DNA of 64,000 bases from Malikia spinosa (GCF_002980625.1 NZ_PVLR01000018.1:1-64000), one strand, 5' to 3'; shown: positions 36,584-45,559, numbered from the stretch's first letter. Made by a program: numbers and translations. The notes: generated from the letters alone by a model not told the origin.

Positions 36584-37726
36584 TTACTTGCCTTGCTTGA
36601 AGGCGTTGTAGGCGTTGGCCATGGCTTCGCGTGCCTCGTTGCTGAAGCTGCTCGGCGGCACCATCTTGGCCAGGTAGGCCGACTCGACAAAGATGGTCTT
36701 GTTGCCAGCGATGGCCGGGTCGACCTGGTCGATCGCCGCCTTGTTGCCGGTGTTGTAGTTCATCTCGTTGGCCATCTTGGCCGCGTTCTCGGGGCGCAGG
36801 TAGAACTCGATGAACTTGTGCGCGTTGTCCGGGTGCTTGGCGTCCTTGGTGATCGCCATGGTGTCGAAGAAGCTCAAGGCGCCCGTGCTCGGCAGCAAGG
36901 CCTCGATCACGTCCTTGGAGCCGTTTTCCTTGGCGCGGCCGGCCGCGATGTTGATGTCGCCAGCCCAGCCGACCACCGCACAGGCCTTGCCGCCCGCGAT
37001 GTCGTCGATCATGGTCGCGCTGAACAGGCGGATGTCCTTGCGCACCTTGCCCAGCATCTCGGTCGCGGCCTTGTAATCCGCCGCATCGTTCGAGTAGGCG
37101 TCCTTGCCGATGTAGTGCAGCGCAGCCGGCAGGATCTCGGTCGGCGAATCGAGGTAGGCGATGCCGCAGGACTTGAGCTTGGCGGTGTACTCGGGCTTGA
37201 ACACCAGGTCCCAGGCGTTCTCGGGCATCGGGGTCTTGCCCAGCGCCTTCTCGACCTTGGTCTTGTTGATGCCGACGGTAGTGAAGCTCCAGCCCCAGGG
37301 GATCAGGTGCTGGTTGCCTGGGTCGGCCTTGTCGAGGATCTTCATGACATCCGGGTCGAGGTTGCCCAGGTTGGCGATCTTGGCCTTGTCGAGCGGCTGC
37401 AGCAGGCCGCCCTCGATCTGCGGCTTGGCGAACACCGCACCCGGCACCACGATGTCGTAGCCGGTGTTGCCAGCCACCAGCTTGGCATGCAGCGCCTCGT
37501 TGGTCTCGAAGGTGTCGTAGTTGACCTTGATGCCGGTTTCCTGCTCGAAGGCAGCCACCATGCCCTCGGGGATGTAGTCCGGCCAGTTGTAGATGTTGAG
37601 GACCTTTTCCTCGGCAGCGACCGGGGCGGGCGCCGGAGCCTGCGCGACCGGCTCCTCCTTCTTGCCACAAGCCGCCAGGGCAGCGACCGCAACGGTCGCC
37701 AGCAACAGAACACGTTTTTGCATCAT
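36584..37726 (-). CDS. potF: Putrescine-binding lipoprotein, PotF-like
   Basis: This is a periplasmic solute-binding protein of 379-380 residues. It has a lipoprotein signal with lipobox LAAC, a low-complexity Pro/Ala linker, and the polyamine-binding fold start (VLNIYNWPDYIPEGMVAAFE). Motifs NTGYDIVVPG and AIDQVDPA are PotF/PotD-like. Two ATGs are in tandem (37726 and 37723); an AGGA at proper distance slightly favours the second. It starts the pot operon; its transcript partly stops at the hairpin just downstream. Its upstream region carries a DnaA-box cluster. Confidence 0.93.
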   Translation of the reverse strand: MMQKRVLLLATVAVAALAACGKKEEPVAQAPAPAPVAAEEKVLNIYNWPDYIPEGMVAAFEQETGIKVNYDTFETNEALHAKLVAGNTGYDIVVPGAVFAKPQIEGGLLQPLDKAKIANLGNLDPDVMKILDKADPGNQHLIPWGWSFTTVGINKTKVEKALGKTPMPENAWDLVFKPEYTAKLKSCGIAYLDSPTEILPAALHYIGKDAYSNDAADYKAATEMLGKVRKDIRLFSATMIDDIAGGKACAVVGWAGDINIAAGRAKENGSKDVIEALLPSTGALSFFDTMAITKDAKHPDNAHKFIEFYLRPENAAKMANEMNYNTGNKAAIDQVDPAIAGNKTIFVESAYLAKMVPPSSFSNEAREAMANAYNAFKQGK

Positions 37727-37881
37727 TTTTCCTGTTTCAGGTGATCGGTGGTCCAGGCCATGGCCTGACCGGCAAGGCCTTGCATTTCCCGTGCCAGGCA
37801 TCTCGGAACATTGTAGTCAAAGGGTAGTGGCAAAACCGGTTTCTGAAACCTGACTGCGGGGGTATGCCAAGCCAAATCAAG

Positions 37882-37896
37882 TACCCCCAGGGGGTA
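37882..37896. repeat. GC-rich palindrome TACCCCC-A-GGGGGTA
   Basis: A 15-base perfect palindrome, TACCCCC-A-GGGGGTA, lies about 155 bases upstream of potF. It looks like an operator and resembles CsoR/RcnR-type half-sites, but no such regulator is in the window. It could equally be a fortuitous stem. Confidence 0.4.
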
Positions 37897-38023
37897 TTTA
37901 TGCCTGGTTTCTCAGCAGGTCCCTGTCCTTGCCAGCCGGTTTTCCTGTCCGCGGAAGTTTTACTGTTATCTCTTATGACTAATTTTTTAAAGATAGTCGT
38001 AGTAGTAGAAGGTTGAAGAAGTC

Positions 38024-38282
38024 TGTGGATAACTTGTTTTTCAAGAAATTTATCAAAATCTTGCAAGATTTAAAAGTCTGTGAATAACTAGTTTTCTGTG
38101 GACATCTTTGGGTATAGCAACTTCCCGCTTGACAAAACCTCTGTGGATAACCATCAAGTTACCAGAATTTAATCCACAGGCTTGTTAGCAACTTGGTTTT
38201 TCTGATTGCACAAAAAATAAGCGCCTCGATGAGGCGCTTTAAAAATCAATAACTTGCAAATGCGGTCAACAAGTTGTCCACA
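38024..38282. other. DnaA-box cluster in AT-rich DNA, oriC- or datA-like
   Basis: The 596-base interval between potF and the aminotransferase gene holds no gene. It is AT-rich compared with its surroundings and contains DnaA-box sequences: TGTGGATAA (perfect, 38024-38032), TGTGAATAA (38079-38087), TGTGGACAT (38097-38105), TGTGGATAA (perfect, 38142-38150), TAATCCACA (38170-38178) and TTGTCCACA (38274-38282). Two match the E. coli R1/R4 box exactly, the others differ at one or two bases. The first four are in one orientation and the last two in the other. Spacing and AT-rich context resemble a replication origin or a DnaA-titration site. No dnaA, dnaN, rpmH or parAB is nearby. Confidence 0.6.
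38212..38240 (-). terminator. Terminator after the spuC gene
   Basis: The hairpin AAGCGCCTC-GAT-GAGGCGCTT has a T-rich tract on its minus-strand 3' side (TTATTTTTTG). It lies about 82 bases after the aminotransferase stop and should end the puuD-puuA-spuC transcript. Confidence 0.85.
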
Positions 38283-38321
38283 TCGCTGTGCACGACTGAC
38301 GGGAATAATTCAGACTTGTCC

Positions 38322-39743
38322 TCAGGCTCCGATCGCGACGCCACGCTCGCGCAAGTCCGCCAGCGTGCGGTCCAGCGCCAGCCGGATCAGCGCGATCATC
38401 TGGTCGATCTGCTCCCGGTCCATGATCAGCGGCGGCGCGACGATCATGCGGTCGCCGACCGCGCGCATGACCAGCCCGTTGTTGAAGCAGTGGTTGCGAC
38501 ACAGCATGCCGACACCGAGTTCGGGCGCGAACGGCTTGCGGCTGGCCTTGTCCTGCACCAGCGCGAGGCCGGCGACGAAGCCGCAGCTCTCGGCAATGCC
38601 GACCAGCGGGTGCTCGGCCAGCTCGCCGAAGCGCTGCGCCAGGTAGGGCCCGGTGTCGTTGCGCACCCGGCCCGGCAGGTCCTCGCGTTCGAGGATGTCG
38701 AGGTTGGCCAGCGCCACCGCGCAGGCCACCGGATGGCCGCTGTAGGTATAGCCGTGGGTGAACTCGCCGCCCTTCTCGACCATCACCTGCGCGATGCGCT
38801 CGTTGATCAGCGTGCCGCCCAGCGGCTGGTAACCGCTGGTCACGCCCTTGGCGAAGGTCACGAGGTCGGGCCGGATGCCGAACTTCTCGTAGCCGAACCA
38901 GTGGCCGAGGCGGCCGAAGCCGCAGATCACCTCATCGGCGATCAGCAGGATGCCGTACTGGTCGACGATGCGCTGCACCTCGGGCCAGTAGCTGTCGGGC
39001 GGGATGATCACGCCGCCGGCGCCCTGCACCGGCTCGGCAATGAAGGCGCCGACCCGCTCCGGGCCAACCTCGAGGATCTTGTCCTCCAGCCAGCGCGCGG
39101 CGCGCAGGCCGAAATCGTCCCGGCTCTCGCCCGGCTGGCTCAACCCGTACCAGTAGGGCTGCTGGATATGGGTGATGTCGGGCAGCGGCAGGTCGCCCTG
39201 CGCGTGCATGCCGCTCATGCCGCCGAGCGAGGCGCCCGCCATCGTGCTGCCGTGGTAGGCATTGATGCGGCTGATGATGACCTTGCGCCTGGGCTGGCCC
39301 ATCAGGTCCCAGTAGCGCCGCACCAGTCGTACATTGGTGTCGTTGCTCTCGCTGCCGCTGCTCGAGAAGAACACATGGCTGAAGCGCCGCCCGCCGACCG
39401 GCGGCGCCAGTTCGCTCAGGCGCGCGGCCAGCCGCACTGCCGGCTCGGTCGTGGTCTGGAAGAAGCTGTTGTAGTAAGGCAGCTCGAGCATCTGGCGGTA
39501 GGCCGCCTCGGCCAGCTCGCGCCGGCCGTAGCCGGCGTTGACGCACCAGAGTCCGCTCATCGCGTCGAGGATCTGGTGCCCTTCGCTGTCCCAGACATGG
39601 ACGCCGTCGGCGCGCGTGATGATGCGCGCGCCCTTGGCCGCCAGGCCCTGGTGATCGGTGAAGGGATGGAGGAAATGCGCGCTGTCGAGCGCCTGCAGCT
39701 CGACGGTCAAGGGCTGTCTGGATGGGGTTGGCTTATTAGTCAT
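38322..39743 (-). CDS. spuC: Putrescine-pyruvate type class III aminotransferase
   Basis: The 473-residue PLP enzyme belongs to class III aminotransferases of the SpuC type. PLP contacts are visible: SSSGSESNDTNVRLVR, NAYHGSTMAGASLGG, the Asp in LLIADEVICGFGRLG, and the Lys in TFAKGVTSGYQPLGG. Such enzymes convert putrescine to 4-aminobutyraldehyde with pyruvate, as in Pseudomonas. The gene follows puuA after 17 bases. An omega-aminotransferase of other specificity (for example beta-alanine) is possible. Confidence 0.9.
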   Translation of the reverse strand: MTNKPTPSRQPLTVELQALDSAHFLHPFTDHQGLAAKGARIITRADGVHVWDSEGHQILDAMSGLWCVNAGYGRRELAEAAYRQMLELPYYNSFFQTTTEPAVRLAARLSELAPPVGGRRFSHVFFSSSGSESNDTNVRLVRRYWDLMGQPRRKVIISRINAYHGSTMAGASLGGMSGMHAQGDLPLPDITHIQQPYWYGLSQPGESRDDFGLRAARWLEDKILEVGPERVGAFIAEPVQGAGGVIIPPDSYWPEVQRIVDQYGILLIADEVICGFGRLGHWFGYEKFGIRPDLVTFAKGVTSGYQPLGGTLINERIAQVMVEKGGEFTHGYTYSGHPVACAVALANLDILEREDLPGRVRNDTGPYLAQRFGELAEHPLVGIAESCGFVAGLALVQDKASRKPFAPELGVGMLCRNHCFNNGLVMRAVGDRMIVAPPLIMDREQIDQMIALIRLALDRTLADLRERGVAIGA

Positions 39744-39760
39744 GGTCGGGTCTCCTGAAA

Positions 39761-41134
39761 TCAGACATGCAGCAGCAGGTGCTCGCGCTCCCAGGGCGAG
39801 ATCACCTTCATGAATTCCTCGAACTCGAGCTCCTTGACCTCGGTGTAGACCGTGATGAAGCCCTCGCCCAGCACCTCGTGCAGATCGGTCTCGCGCCGCA
39901 GCCAGTCGAGCGCCTCGCCCAGGCTGCGCGGCAGCGTGTAGGGCGCCAGATAGGCGTCACCGCGCATCTCGGGCTTGGGACGGATCTTGTTCTTGAGCCC
40001 GAGGTAGCCGCAGGCCAGCGTCATCGCCAGCGCGACATAGGGGTTGGCGTCGGCGCCGATGACACGGTTTTCGACCCGGCGCGCCTGCGGCCCCGAGATC
40101 GGCGAGCGGATGCCCACCGTCCGGTTGTCATAGCCCCACTCGATGTTGATCGGCGCCGCCGTATGGCGCGCCAGGCGGCGGTAGCTGTTGACATAGGGTG
40201 CCACCAGCGCCATCGCGGCCGGGATATAGCGCTGCAACCCGCCGATGAAGTAGAAGAACTCGTCCGACGGCGAGCCATCGGCCTTGCTGAAGATGTTGCG
40301 GCCGGTCGCCTGGTCGACCAGGCTCTGGTGGATATGCATCGCGCTGCCGGGCTCGCCCGCGATCGGCTTGGCCATGAAGGTCGCGTACATGTCGTGGCGC
40401 AGCGCAGCCTCGCGCACGGTGCGCTTGAACATGAACACCTCGTCGGCGAGGTTGAGCGGATCGCCGTGGAAGAAGTTGATCTCCATCTGGCCGGCACCGA
40501 CCTCGTGGATCAGGGTGTCGACGTTGAGCTCCATCTTGCCGCAGTAGTCGTAGATGTCCTCGAACAGCGGGTCGAACTCGTTGACCGCGTCGATGCTGTA
40601 GGCCTGGCGCGAGGTCTCGGCGCGGCCGCTGCGTCCGACCGGCGCCTTCAGCGGCATGTTGGAGTCGGTGTTGCGCGCGGTCAGGTAGAACTCGAGCTCG
40701 GGCGCCACCACCGGGCTCAGCCCCATCTTTTCATAGAGGCCGCAGACATGGCGCAGCACGCTGCGCGGCGCGTAGGGAATCAGCTTGCCGTCATGGTCGA
40801 AGCAGTCGTGGATCACCTGCGCGGTCGGGTCGCTGGCCCAGGGCACGATGCGCACCGTTGACGGGTCGGGGCGCAGTTGCATGTCGTGGTCGGTCGGCGC
40901 GATCACGTCGTAATAGGGCCCGCTGGGCGGAAATTCGCCGGTCACGCCCATCGCGACGATAGCCTGCGGCAGCCGCATGCCGCGGTCCTCGGTGAACTTC
41001 TCGCGCGGCAGGATCTTGCCGCGCGCCACCCCGGTCAGGTCGGGCACCAGGCACTCGATTTCGGTCACGCGGCGCTGGTTCAGCCAATGCTCGAGGTCGT
41101 TGTAGCTCTGCGGAGCGTCCTTGCGGTTGTTCAT
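39761..41134 (-). CDS. puuA: Glutamine synthetase-like gamma-glutamylputrescine synthetase
   Basis: The 457-residue protein has the glutamine synthetase fold with EFYLTARNTD, the HEVGAGQMEINF and MAKPIAGEPGSAMHIHQS catalytic motifs, and NRTVGIRSPISGPQARRVENRVIGADANPY. The N-terminal and AGxGQ patterns match PuuA-type enzymes, which ligate glutamate to putrescine. It begins at ATG 41134, overlapping the puuD stop by four bases. Linkage to puuD and pot genes supports the role; GlnA3-like paralogues acting on other amines are an alternative. Confidence 0.92.
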   Translation of the reverse strand: MNNRKDAPQSYNDLEHWLNQRRVTEIECLVPDLTGVARGKILPREKFTEDRGMRLPQAIVAMGVTGEFPPSGPYYDVIAPTDHDMQLRPDPSTVRIVPWASDPTAQVIHDCFDHDGKLIPYAPRSVLRHVCGLYEKMGLSPVVAPELEFYLTARNTDSNMPLKAPVGRSGRAETSRQAYSIDAVNEFDPLFEDIYDYCGKMELNVDTLIHEVGAGQMEINFFHGDPLNLADEVFMFKRTVREAALRHDMYATFMAKPIAGEPGSAMHIHQSLVDQATGRNIFSKADGSPSDEFFYFIGGLQRYIPAAMALVAPYVNSYRRLARHTAAPINIEWGYDNRTVGIRSPISGPQARRVENRVIGADANPYVALAMTLACGYLGLKNKIRPKPEMRGDAYLAPYTLPRSLGEALDWLRRETDLHEVLGEGFITVYTEVKELEFEEFMKVISPWEREHLLLHV

Positions 41135-41922
41135 GTTTGCCTCTGTGGGATGGTTCTGCTGCCGGATAGGCGCTCGGCCTGGCGCTGGCGCACCGCCGCG
41201 CCGAAGGCCGACAGGATGGCGGCGTAGAACGGGTGTTCGGCGCAGCGCCATTCGGGGTGCCACTGCACCGCGCAGGCAAAGCTGCGCGCGCCTTCGAGCT
41301 CGAACGCCTCGACCAGGCCGTCAGGCGCATGCGCGGTGGCACGCAAGCCGGGCGCGAGCCGGTCCACGCCCTGGCCGTGCAGCGAATTGACCCGCGCCAC
41401 CGGCCCGCCGGCCCAGCGCTCCATCGCGCTGCCGGGTGCGAGCCGGACCTCGTGGCTGGGGGCGTATTCCTGCTCTGGCGTGTCGCCGCGTTCGCGGTGG
41501 TCCATCAGCCCCGGCACGCCATGCACGGTCTGGTGCAGGCTGCCGCCGAGCGCGACGTTGATCTCCTGGAAACCGCGGCAGATCCCCAGCAGCGGCACGC
41601 CCTGCTCGACACAGCTGCGCACCAGCGCAAGCGTGAGTGCATCGCGCGCCGGGTCGAGCGGCAGCAAGGGGTCGTGGACCTGTTGGTCGAAATGCGAGGG
41701 ATGGACGTTGGACGGCGACCCGGTCAGCAGCACGCCGTCGACCAGGCCCAGCAAGCCGGGCAGATCAGTGGCTTGCGCGAGCGGGAACATCACGGGCTGC
41801 GCCAAGGCGCAATCCCGGACCGCGCGGGCGTACTTGTCGCCGAGCAGCAGGTAGGGCGTGGCATGCGGGCCCAGTTGACGATGGTCGGCCGGCAGCCAGA
41901 CCAGGCAGGGTGGGGGCGTCAT
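41131..41922 (-). CDS. puuD: Gamma-glutamyl-GABA hydrolase
   Basis: A class I glutamine amidotransferase-like hydrolase of 263 residues. The nucleophile Cys is in LLGICRGFQEINVALGG and the His-Glu pair in VQWHPEW. It has the PuuD-specific GVLLTGSPSNVHPSHF. It frees GABA from gamma-glutamyl-GABA. ATG 41922 was chosen because an AAGGA sequence lies seven bases upstream; ATG 41928 is too close. It is the first gene of the puuD-puuA-spuC operon. Confidence 0.93.
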   Translation of the reverse strand: MTPPPCLVWLPADHRQLGPHATPYLLLGDKYARAVRDCALAQPVMFPLAQATDLPGLLGLVDGVLLTGSPSNVHPSHFDQQVHDPLLPLDPARDALTLALVRSCVEQGVPLLGICRGFQEINVALGGSLHQTVHGVPGLMDHRERGDTPEQEYAPSHEVRLAPGSAMERWAGGPVARVNSLHGQGVDRLAPGLRATAHAPDGLVEAFELEGARSFACAVQWHPEWRCAEHPFYAAILSAFGAAVRQRQAERLSGSRTIPQRQT

Positions 41923-42368
41923 GTTCATGTCCTTCTGGCTTGTTGTCATTCTACGGGGGAAACGGCTCCCAGGCAAGGTGCTGGGACTGATCCTGGGAAG
42001 CAGGAACTGCGCCAAGCTGTGCATAATGATCAAAAACAAAAGTCATGGTGATGATTAGTGGGCAAAAATGTCAATGGTGTTCTGCTTCGTGAGTTGGACT
42101 GTCGGTGGTCTCTCTGGTGAGTGGTGAGGTAGTAAAAGGGCCTCCTGCAAGTAGTGGCTACGCAGCGGATGAGGACGTTGGTCATGGACGATCACCTGAC
42201 GGCTGTGTGCAGCATTGCAGTCATAGTGGCCTTAATTGAACGGCTCCGATTTCCGCGCGGAGGAGCCGGACAACGAACACACCCAATCAGGTGCTGTAGT
42301 GGTCTCAATACACGGGGAATGCTTTCGCCATCATACGCAGTGCTTGCTACAGTAGAAAAATCTGTTGG
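41923..42368. other. Gene-free interval between puuD and the accessory gene
   Basis: No convincing gene is seen in these 446 bases. The left part should hold the puuD promoter. Composition drops from GC-rich to mixed towards the right. A CGGCTCC...GGAGCCG hairpin (about 42241-42270) may mark old mobile DNA. A 72-codon frame at 42154-42372 has no recognisable features and overlaps the next gene. Confidence 0.6.
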
Positions 42369-45023
42369 ATGATAAGATCCTACATAGTCTTTTTGCTATT
42401 TATCCCCCAAACAAGAAAAGTCAGAGTCGTGCTAAAGCTACTGTACCAATCGACCACCCATTCATCACAAACGTCGCCATTTGATGATGCCATTGTGCAG
42501 ACATCAAAAGGAAACCCGATAAAGATCGTGAGCCCCTACATCGGACTTGGTTATCTGAAGCGGATCGTCGGTATCAGCTCGTCGTGGAAATTGATATCAG
42601 ATCTTGATGAGTGGCTGGCTGCTGCACCTAGGAATGAACGTCCACTCATACACGACTTTCTTGACGTGAATCGAGATCAGGTACGTCACTACTCGGGCGT
42701 ACACGCCAAGACGGTTATTGGCCCTCTGGCAGCCTATGTGGGATCTGCCAACCTGACACTCAGAGGCCTTCTGAGCCGGGTCGAACTGGGGTTTCGGGTA
42801 GAGACAACAGAACACTTGGATGAGTTGCACCGTTGGTTCGATGATTTGTGGAACCAAGCGACGTTCGCTGAAATGAAGGATGTGCAACACGTCATCGATC
42901 ATCTTGACTTACAGCCAAACAGACTTGATAACGAAAAAGTTGTGACGGTTGGCAGGTCAATCAGGTCGACGAGGGCTAGACTCGTTCGACTGGAAAGTAC
43001 AGAGACCCAGAAGACCAAACAAGTGCAGGAGGTGAATTCAAAAAATTCGATTCCTAAACTCAAAAAAACGGAAATCCACGAGGCTGAAGAACCTATCGTT
43101 CAGTTGCCAAGAATCAGAGCAAGATTCACTGGCTCAGATGACATCGAGGAGTTTCTTCATTACGTAGACATTTATGCCACGAGTGGTTTCTCCTTCAGTC
43201 AGGCGTTAGCCCATTTGCGATCCCGAGGTTTGAGAATAACAGCGGCACAACTCTACTTCGACATCCTTCCCTTGTGCGCCAACCGTGTGCGATCGGTGTT
43301 CTCCACCGAAACGGTCAACCGTTTGATCTACACGGATGGACGGTTTATCCAGAGTAATAAGCAACTGCTTGATAAGGTACAGACACCCTTTGATGCATTT
43401 CTCAGAAACATTGTTCGACGCCTTGATTTCAAGGAAAGCCGACCATTAGAACTCGGAAAAGAGCTTGCTGATAACCAGGAGATTACTCAACATGAACAGA
43501 AGATACTGATCGAATCATTATTAAAAAACAATTTACTGATCCGGGGAGATGGATTTCGCCTCAACGAGTCCTGGCAATGGACGTCACGATTCAAGCTGTT
43601 TAATAAGAGCCATCACGACTGGGAGACTAAATATCGGGTATTTATGCTCTATCGTGAAGAAGTCGCAGATGTAAAGACTGCCTTTCCAGAGCCTTTGGTT
43701 GAGTCAAAAAAATTACAGACAGATCTAATTAATCAAATAGACAACAGTGAAGACGGGAGAGTTCATTACATTCGGTCTAACCTTGTTCGGAAAAATGAAG
43801 CCCATGATCAAGTAATTCTTAACAATCTCACTTCCTTTTATGATCACCGTGAAAAAATAAGGAATGCAGAATTGGATGAGGTGTTTACTCAGTTGTGCAA
43901 ATTGGTTTCATCGAGTGGATCGCTACTCAGAATGTCTATGAAGGAATTGATTGGGGAATTGATCAACGGAAGATCTCTTCAAAAAAGTGATGTATCCTCA
44001 GCAATTTCTGGGAAGCTGAGATTTAAAAGCCCACTCATCGTTAAAGTAAGTAATGTTCATGAAGGATGCTTGGTCATACAGCCAGGAAATCAGTCAAATA
44101 TTGTATTGGAAATATTTCCAAAAACGGCATGTGCAATTTCAAAGACACCAGCGTGTCAATCACCGACCGCAAGAATTATTAAAGCAACGGGCGAGGCTCA
44201 CGATGTTCTTAAAGAACTTCTAGAGAAAGCAGACTCCAATTACCTTGCCATGTGTAAAGAAATTGAAATTAAAAAATGGAAGCAGAAATCGTCAAGCAAA
44301 AACCTGCTTTCGTTTACGGGTCAGGACATGCCATTGCAGCATTATCAAAACATTCAAAATTTACTGCTTAAAGCACCGGAAAGCTTCCCGCATCTTTTCC
44401 GAATCAAAAAGAACGTCGGAAGTAGTGTGTCGATAATTATGGATCGAGATCACCTCTGGAGATTCCCATTAACAAAAGCATATATTGAACAAAATAAATT
44501 AAAGAAAACAGATTCACAAAATCTGACCTCATTTGCAAATCAAATAGAAAAATCTCAAATCATAAAAGTCAAATGCAACCAAACGACAATTTTAAGCTTA
44601 AACAAGAATCCATCGGAGAATAGTATTCCTGCAGGCTCAAGCAATCAAGAGAGCAGCACTAAATCTCCGTATAGAAAACATGAATTAAAAATAAAGGCTG
44701 ATGAATTATTTTCACAACTAATTAAGCTGGCTATTAGCCATGGAAATCCAATAGAAAACAAAGGAACAAAAGAATCTAGACTTGCAATAAGTGAAGTTAA
44801 CACCATAAATCTTAACCTCGCAACTGTCATCCTAAAATCTCGCCCAAAAATACCTAAAATAATAGATGCCAAAACAAAGGCAGGAATTACAATTATAACT
44901 TATAATCCACAATATTTTGGACAATTGAAAGAATACCCACTAACAAATGAATCCATGAAGGCTGGTTTTTTTCTACTTAAAAAAACCGGAGAAGAGAATC
45001 AGGAAGCAGAAATACAAACTTGA
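42369..45023 (+). CDS. Large AT-rich protein with single PLD/HKD nuclease-like motif
   Basis: The 884-codon gene is strikingly AT-rich. Residues about 50-145 match a single phospholipase-D (HKD) half: KIVSPYIG, then the catalytic VHAKTVIGPL (His112, Lys114) and YVGSANLTLRG. PLD domains with one HKD act as dimers in nucleases such as BfiI. A basic, Lys/Glu-rich linker (about 200-235) follows, then helical regions. Two C-terminal blocks (about 515-575 and 785-845) look alike (ELDEVFTQLCKLVSSSG and KADELFSQLIKLAISHG), so a tandem domain is likely. A GTG at 42429 is a credible later start, as the first 20 residues look spurious. A stand-alone anti-phage nuclease is the best guess. Confidence 0.85.
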   Translation: MIRSYIVFLLFIPQTRKVRVVLKLLYQSTTHSSQTSPFDDAIVQTSKGNPIKIVSPYIGLGYLKRIVGISSSWKLISDLDEWLAAAPRNERPLIHDFLDVNRDQVRHYSGVHAKTVIGPLAAYVGSANLTLRGLLSRVELGFRVETTEHLDELHRWFDDLWNQATFAEMKDVQHVIDHLDLQPNRLDNEKVVTVGRSIRSTRARLVRLESTETQKTKQVQEVNSKNSIPKLKKTEIHEAEEPIVQLPRIRARFTGSDDIEEFLHYVDIYATSGFSFSQALAHLRSRGLRITAAQLYFDILPLCANRVRSVFSTETVNRLIYTDGRFIQSNKQLLDKVQTPFDAFLRNIVRRLDFKESRPLELGKELADNQEITQHEQKILIESLLKNNLLIRGDGFRLNESWQWTSRFKLFNKSHHDWETKYRVFMLYREEVADVKTAFPEPLVESKKLQTDLINQIDNSEDGRVHYIRSNLVRKNEAHDQVILNNLTSFYDHREKIRNAELDEVFTQLCKLVSSSGSLLRMSMKELIGELINGRSLQKSDVSSAISGKLRFKSPLIVKVSNVHEGCLVIQPGNQSNIVLEIFPKTACAISKTPACQSPTARIIKATGEAHDVLKELLEKADSNYLAMCKEIEIKKWKQKSSSKNLLSFTGQDMPLQHYQNIQNLLLKAPESFPHLFRIKKNVGSSVSIIMDRDHLWRFPLTKAYIEQNKLKKTDSQNLTSFANQIEKSQIIKVKCNQTTILSLNKNPSENSIPAGSSNQESSTKSPYRKHELKIKADELFSQLIKLAISHGNPIENKGTKESRLAISEVNTINLNLATVILKSRPKIPKIIDAKTKAGITIITYNPQYFGQLKEYPLTNESMKAGFFLLKKTGEENQEAEIQT

Positions 45024-45559
45024 GATCGAGTTTGAACCAGGCATTCACGCTGATCGAGCCAGGGCCAGTGGTCCTCGTGACCACCCATGACGGGGGCAAG
45101 GACAACATCATGACCATCTCCTGGACCATGGTGATGGATTTCAAGCCGGTGTTCGCCATCACCACGGGGGCATGGAATCACTCCTTCGCGGCGCTGCGCA
45201 AGCACCGGGAATGCGTCATTGCCATTCCCACCGTCGATCTGCTGGACCAGGTGGTCGGCATAGGGACCTGTTCCGGGGCGGATACGGACAAGTTCTCCCG
45301 CTTCGGGCTCACGCCCGTGCCGGCCATGCAAGTCAGGCCGCCCCTGATCAAGGAATGCGTCGCCAACATCGAGTGCCAGGTCATCGACATCATCGAAAGG
45401 CACGATATCGTGGTGCTGGAGGGGGTCGCCGCCTACCTCGACACCGACCGCAAGGAGCAGCGCAGGCTCCACGCGGTGGGCGACGGGACCTTCATCGTTG
45501 ATGGCCGCCGGCTGGATCGCAGGAAGATGATGGCCACCAAGTTGCCGGCGGGCGTTTAG
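45020..45559 (+). CDS. Flavin reductase family protein
   Basis: The 179-residue FMN-binding split-barrel protein starts with AFTLIEPGPVVLVTTHDGG and carries IMTISWTMVMDF, ECVIAIPTVDLLD, GIGTCSGADTDKFSRFGL and HAVGDGTFIVDGR. Members reduce flavin or bind it to protect thiols; the exact role is unknown. It uses a TTG start that overlaps the stop of the upstream PLD-like gene by four bases (TTGA). The N-terminus looks complete, so only the start codon or a residue may have been changed when the AT-rich DNA arrived. Confidence 0.9.
   Translation: MRSSLNQAFTLIEPGPVVLVTTHDGGKDNIMTISWTMVMDFKPVFAITTGAWNHSFAALRKHRECVIAIPTVDLLDQVVGIGTCSGADTDKFSRFGLTPVPAMQVRPPLIKECVANIECQVIDIIERHDIVVLEGVAAYLDTDRKEQRRLHAVGDGTFIVDGRRLDRRKMMATKLPAGV
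45133..45178 (+). repeat. Direct repeat copy 1 (inside flavin reductase)
   Basis: These 46 bases recur at 46410-46455 in the same orientation with three mismatches. The copy here is codons about 39-53 of the flavin reductase; the other is an isolated fragment. Confidence 0.9.

Noticed and set aside
37882-37896. CsoR-type copper operator upstream of potF
   Set aside because: The palindrome fits only loosely and neither a CsoR gene nor copper genes are in the window; kept only as a repeat.
41990-42020. Sigma54-like promoter for puuD
   Set aside because: The best minus-strand match has three mismatches to the core consensus, too weak to report as a feature.
42154-42372. 72-codon frame before the PLD-like gene
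   Set aside because: No ribosome-binding site, no recognisable domain, and overlap with the next gene.
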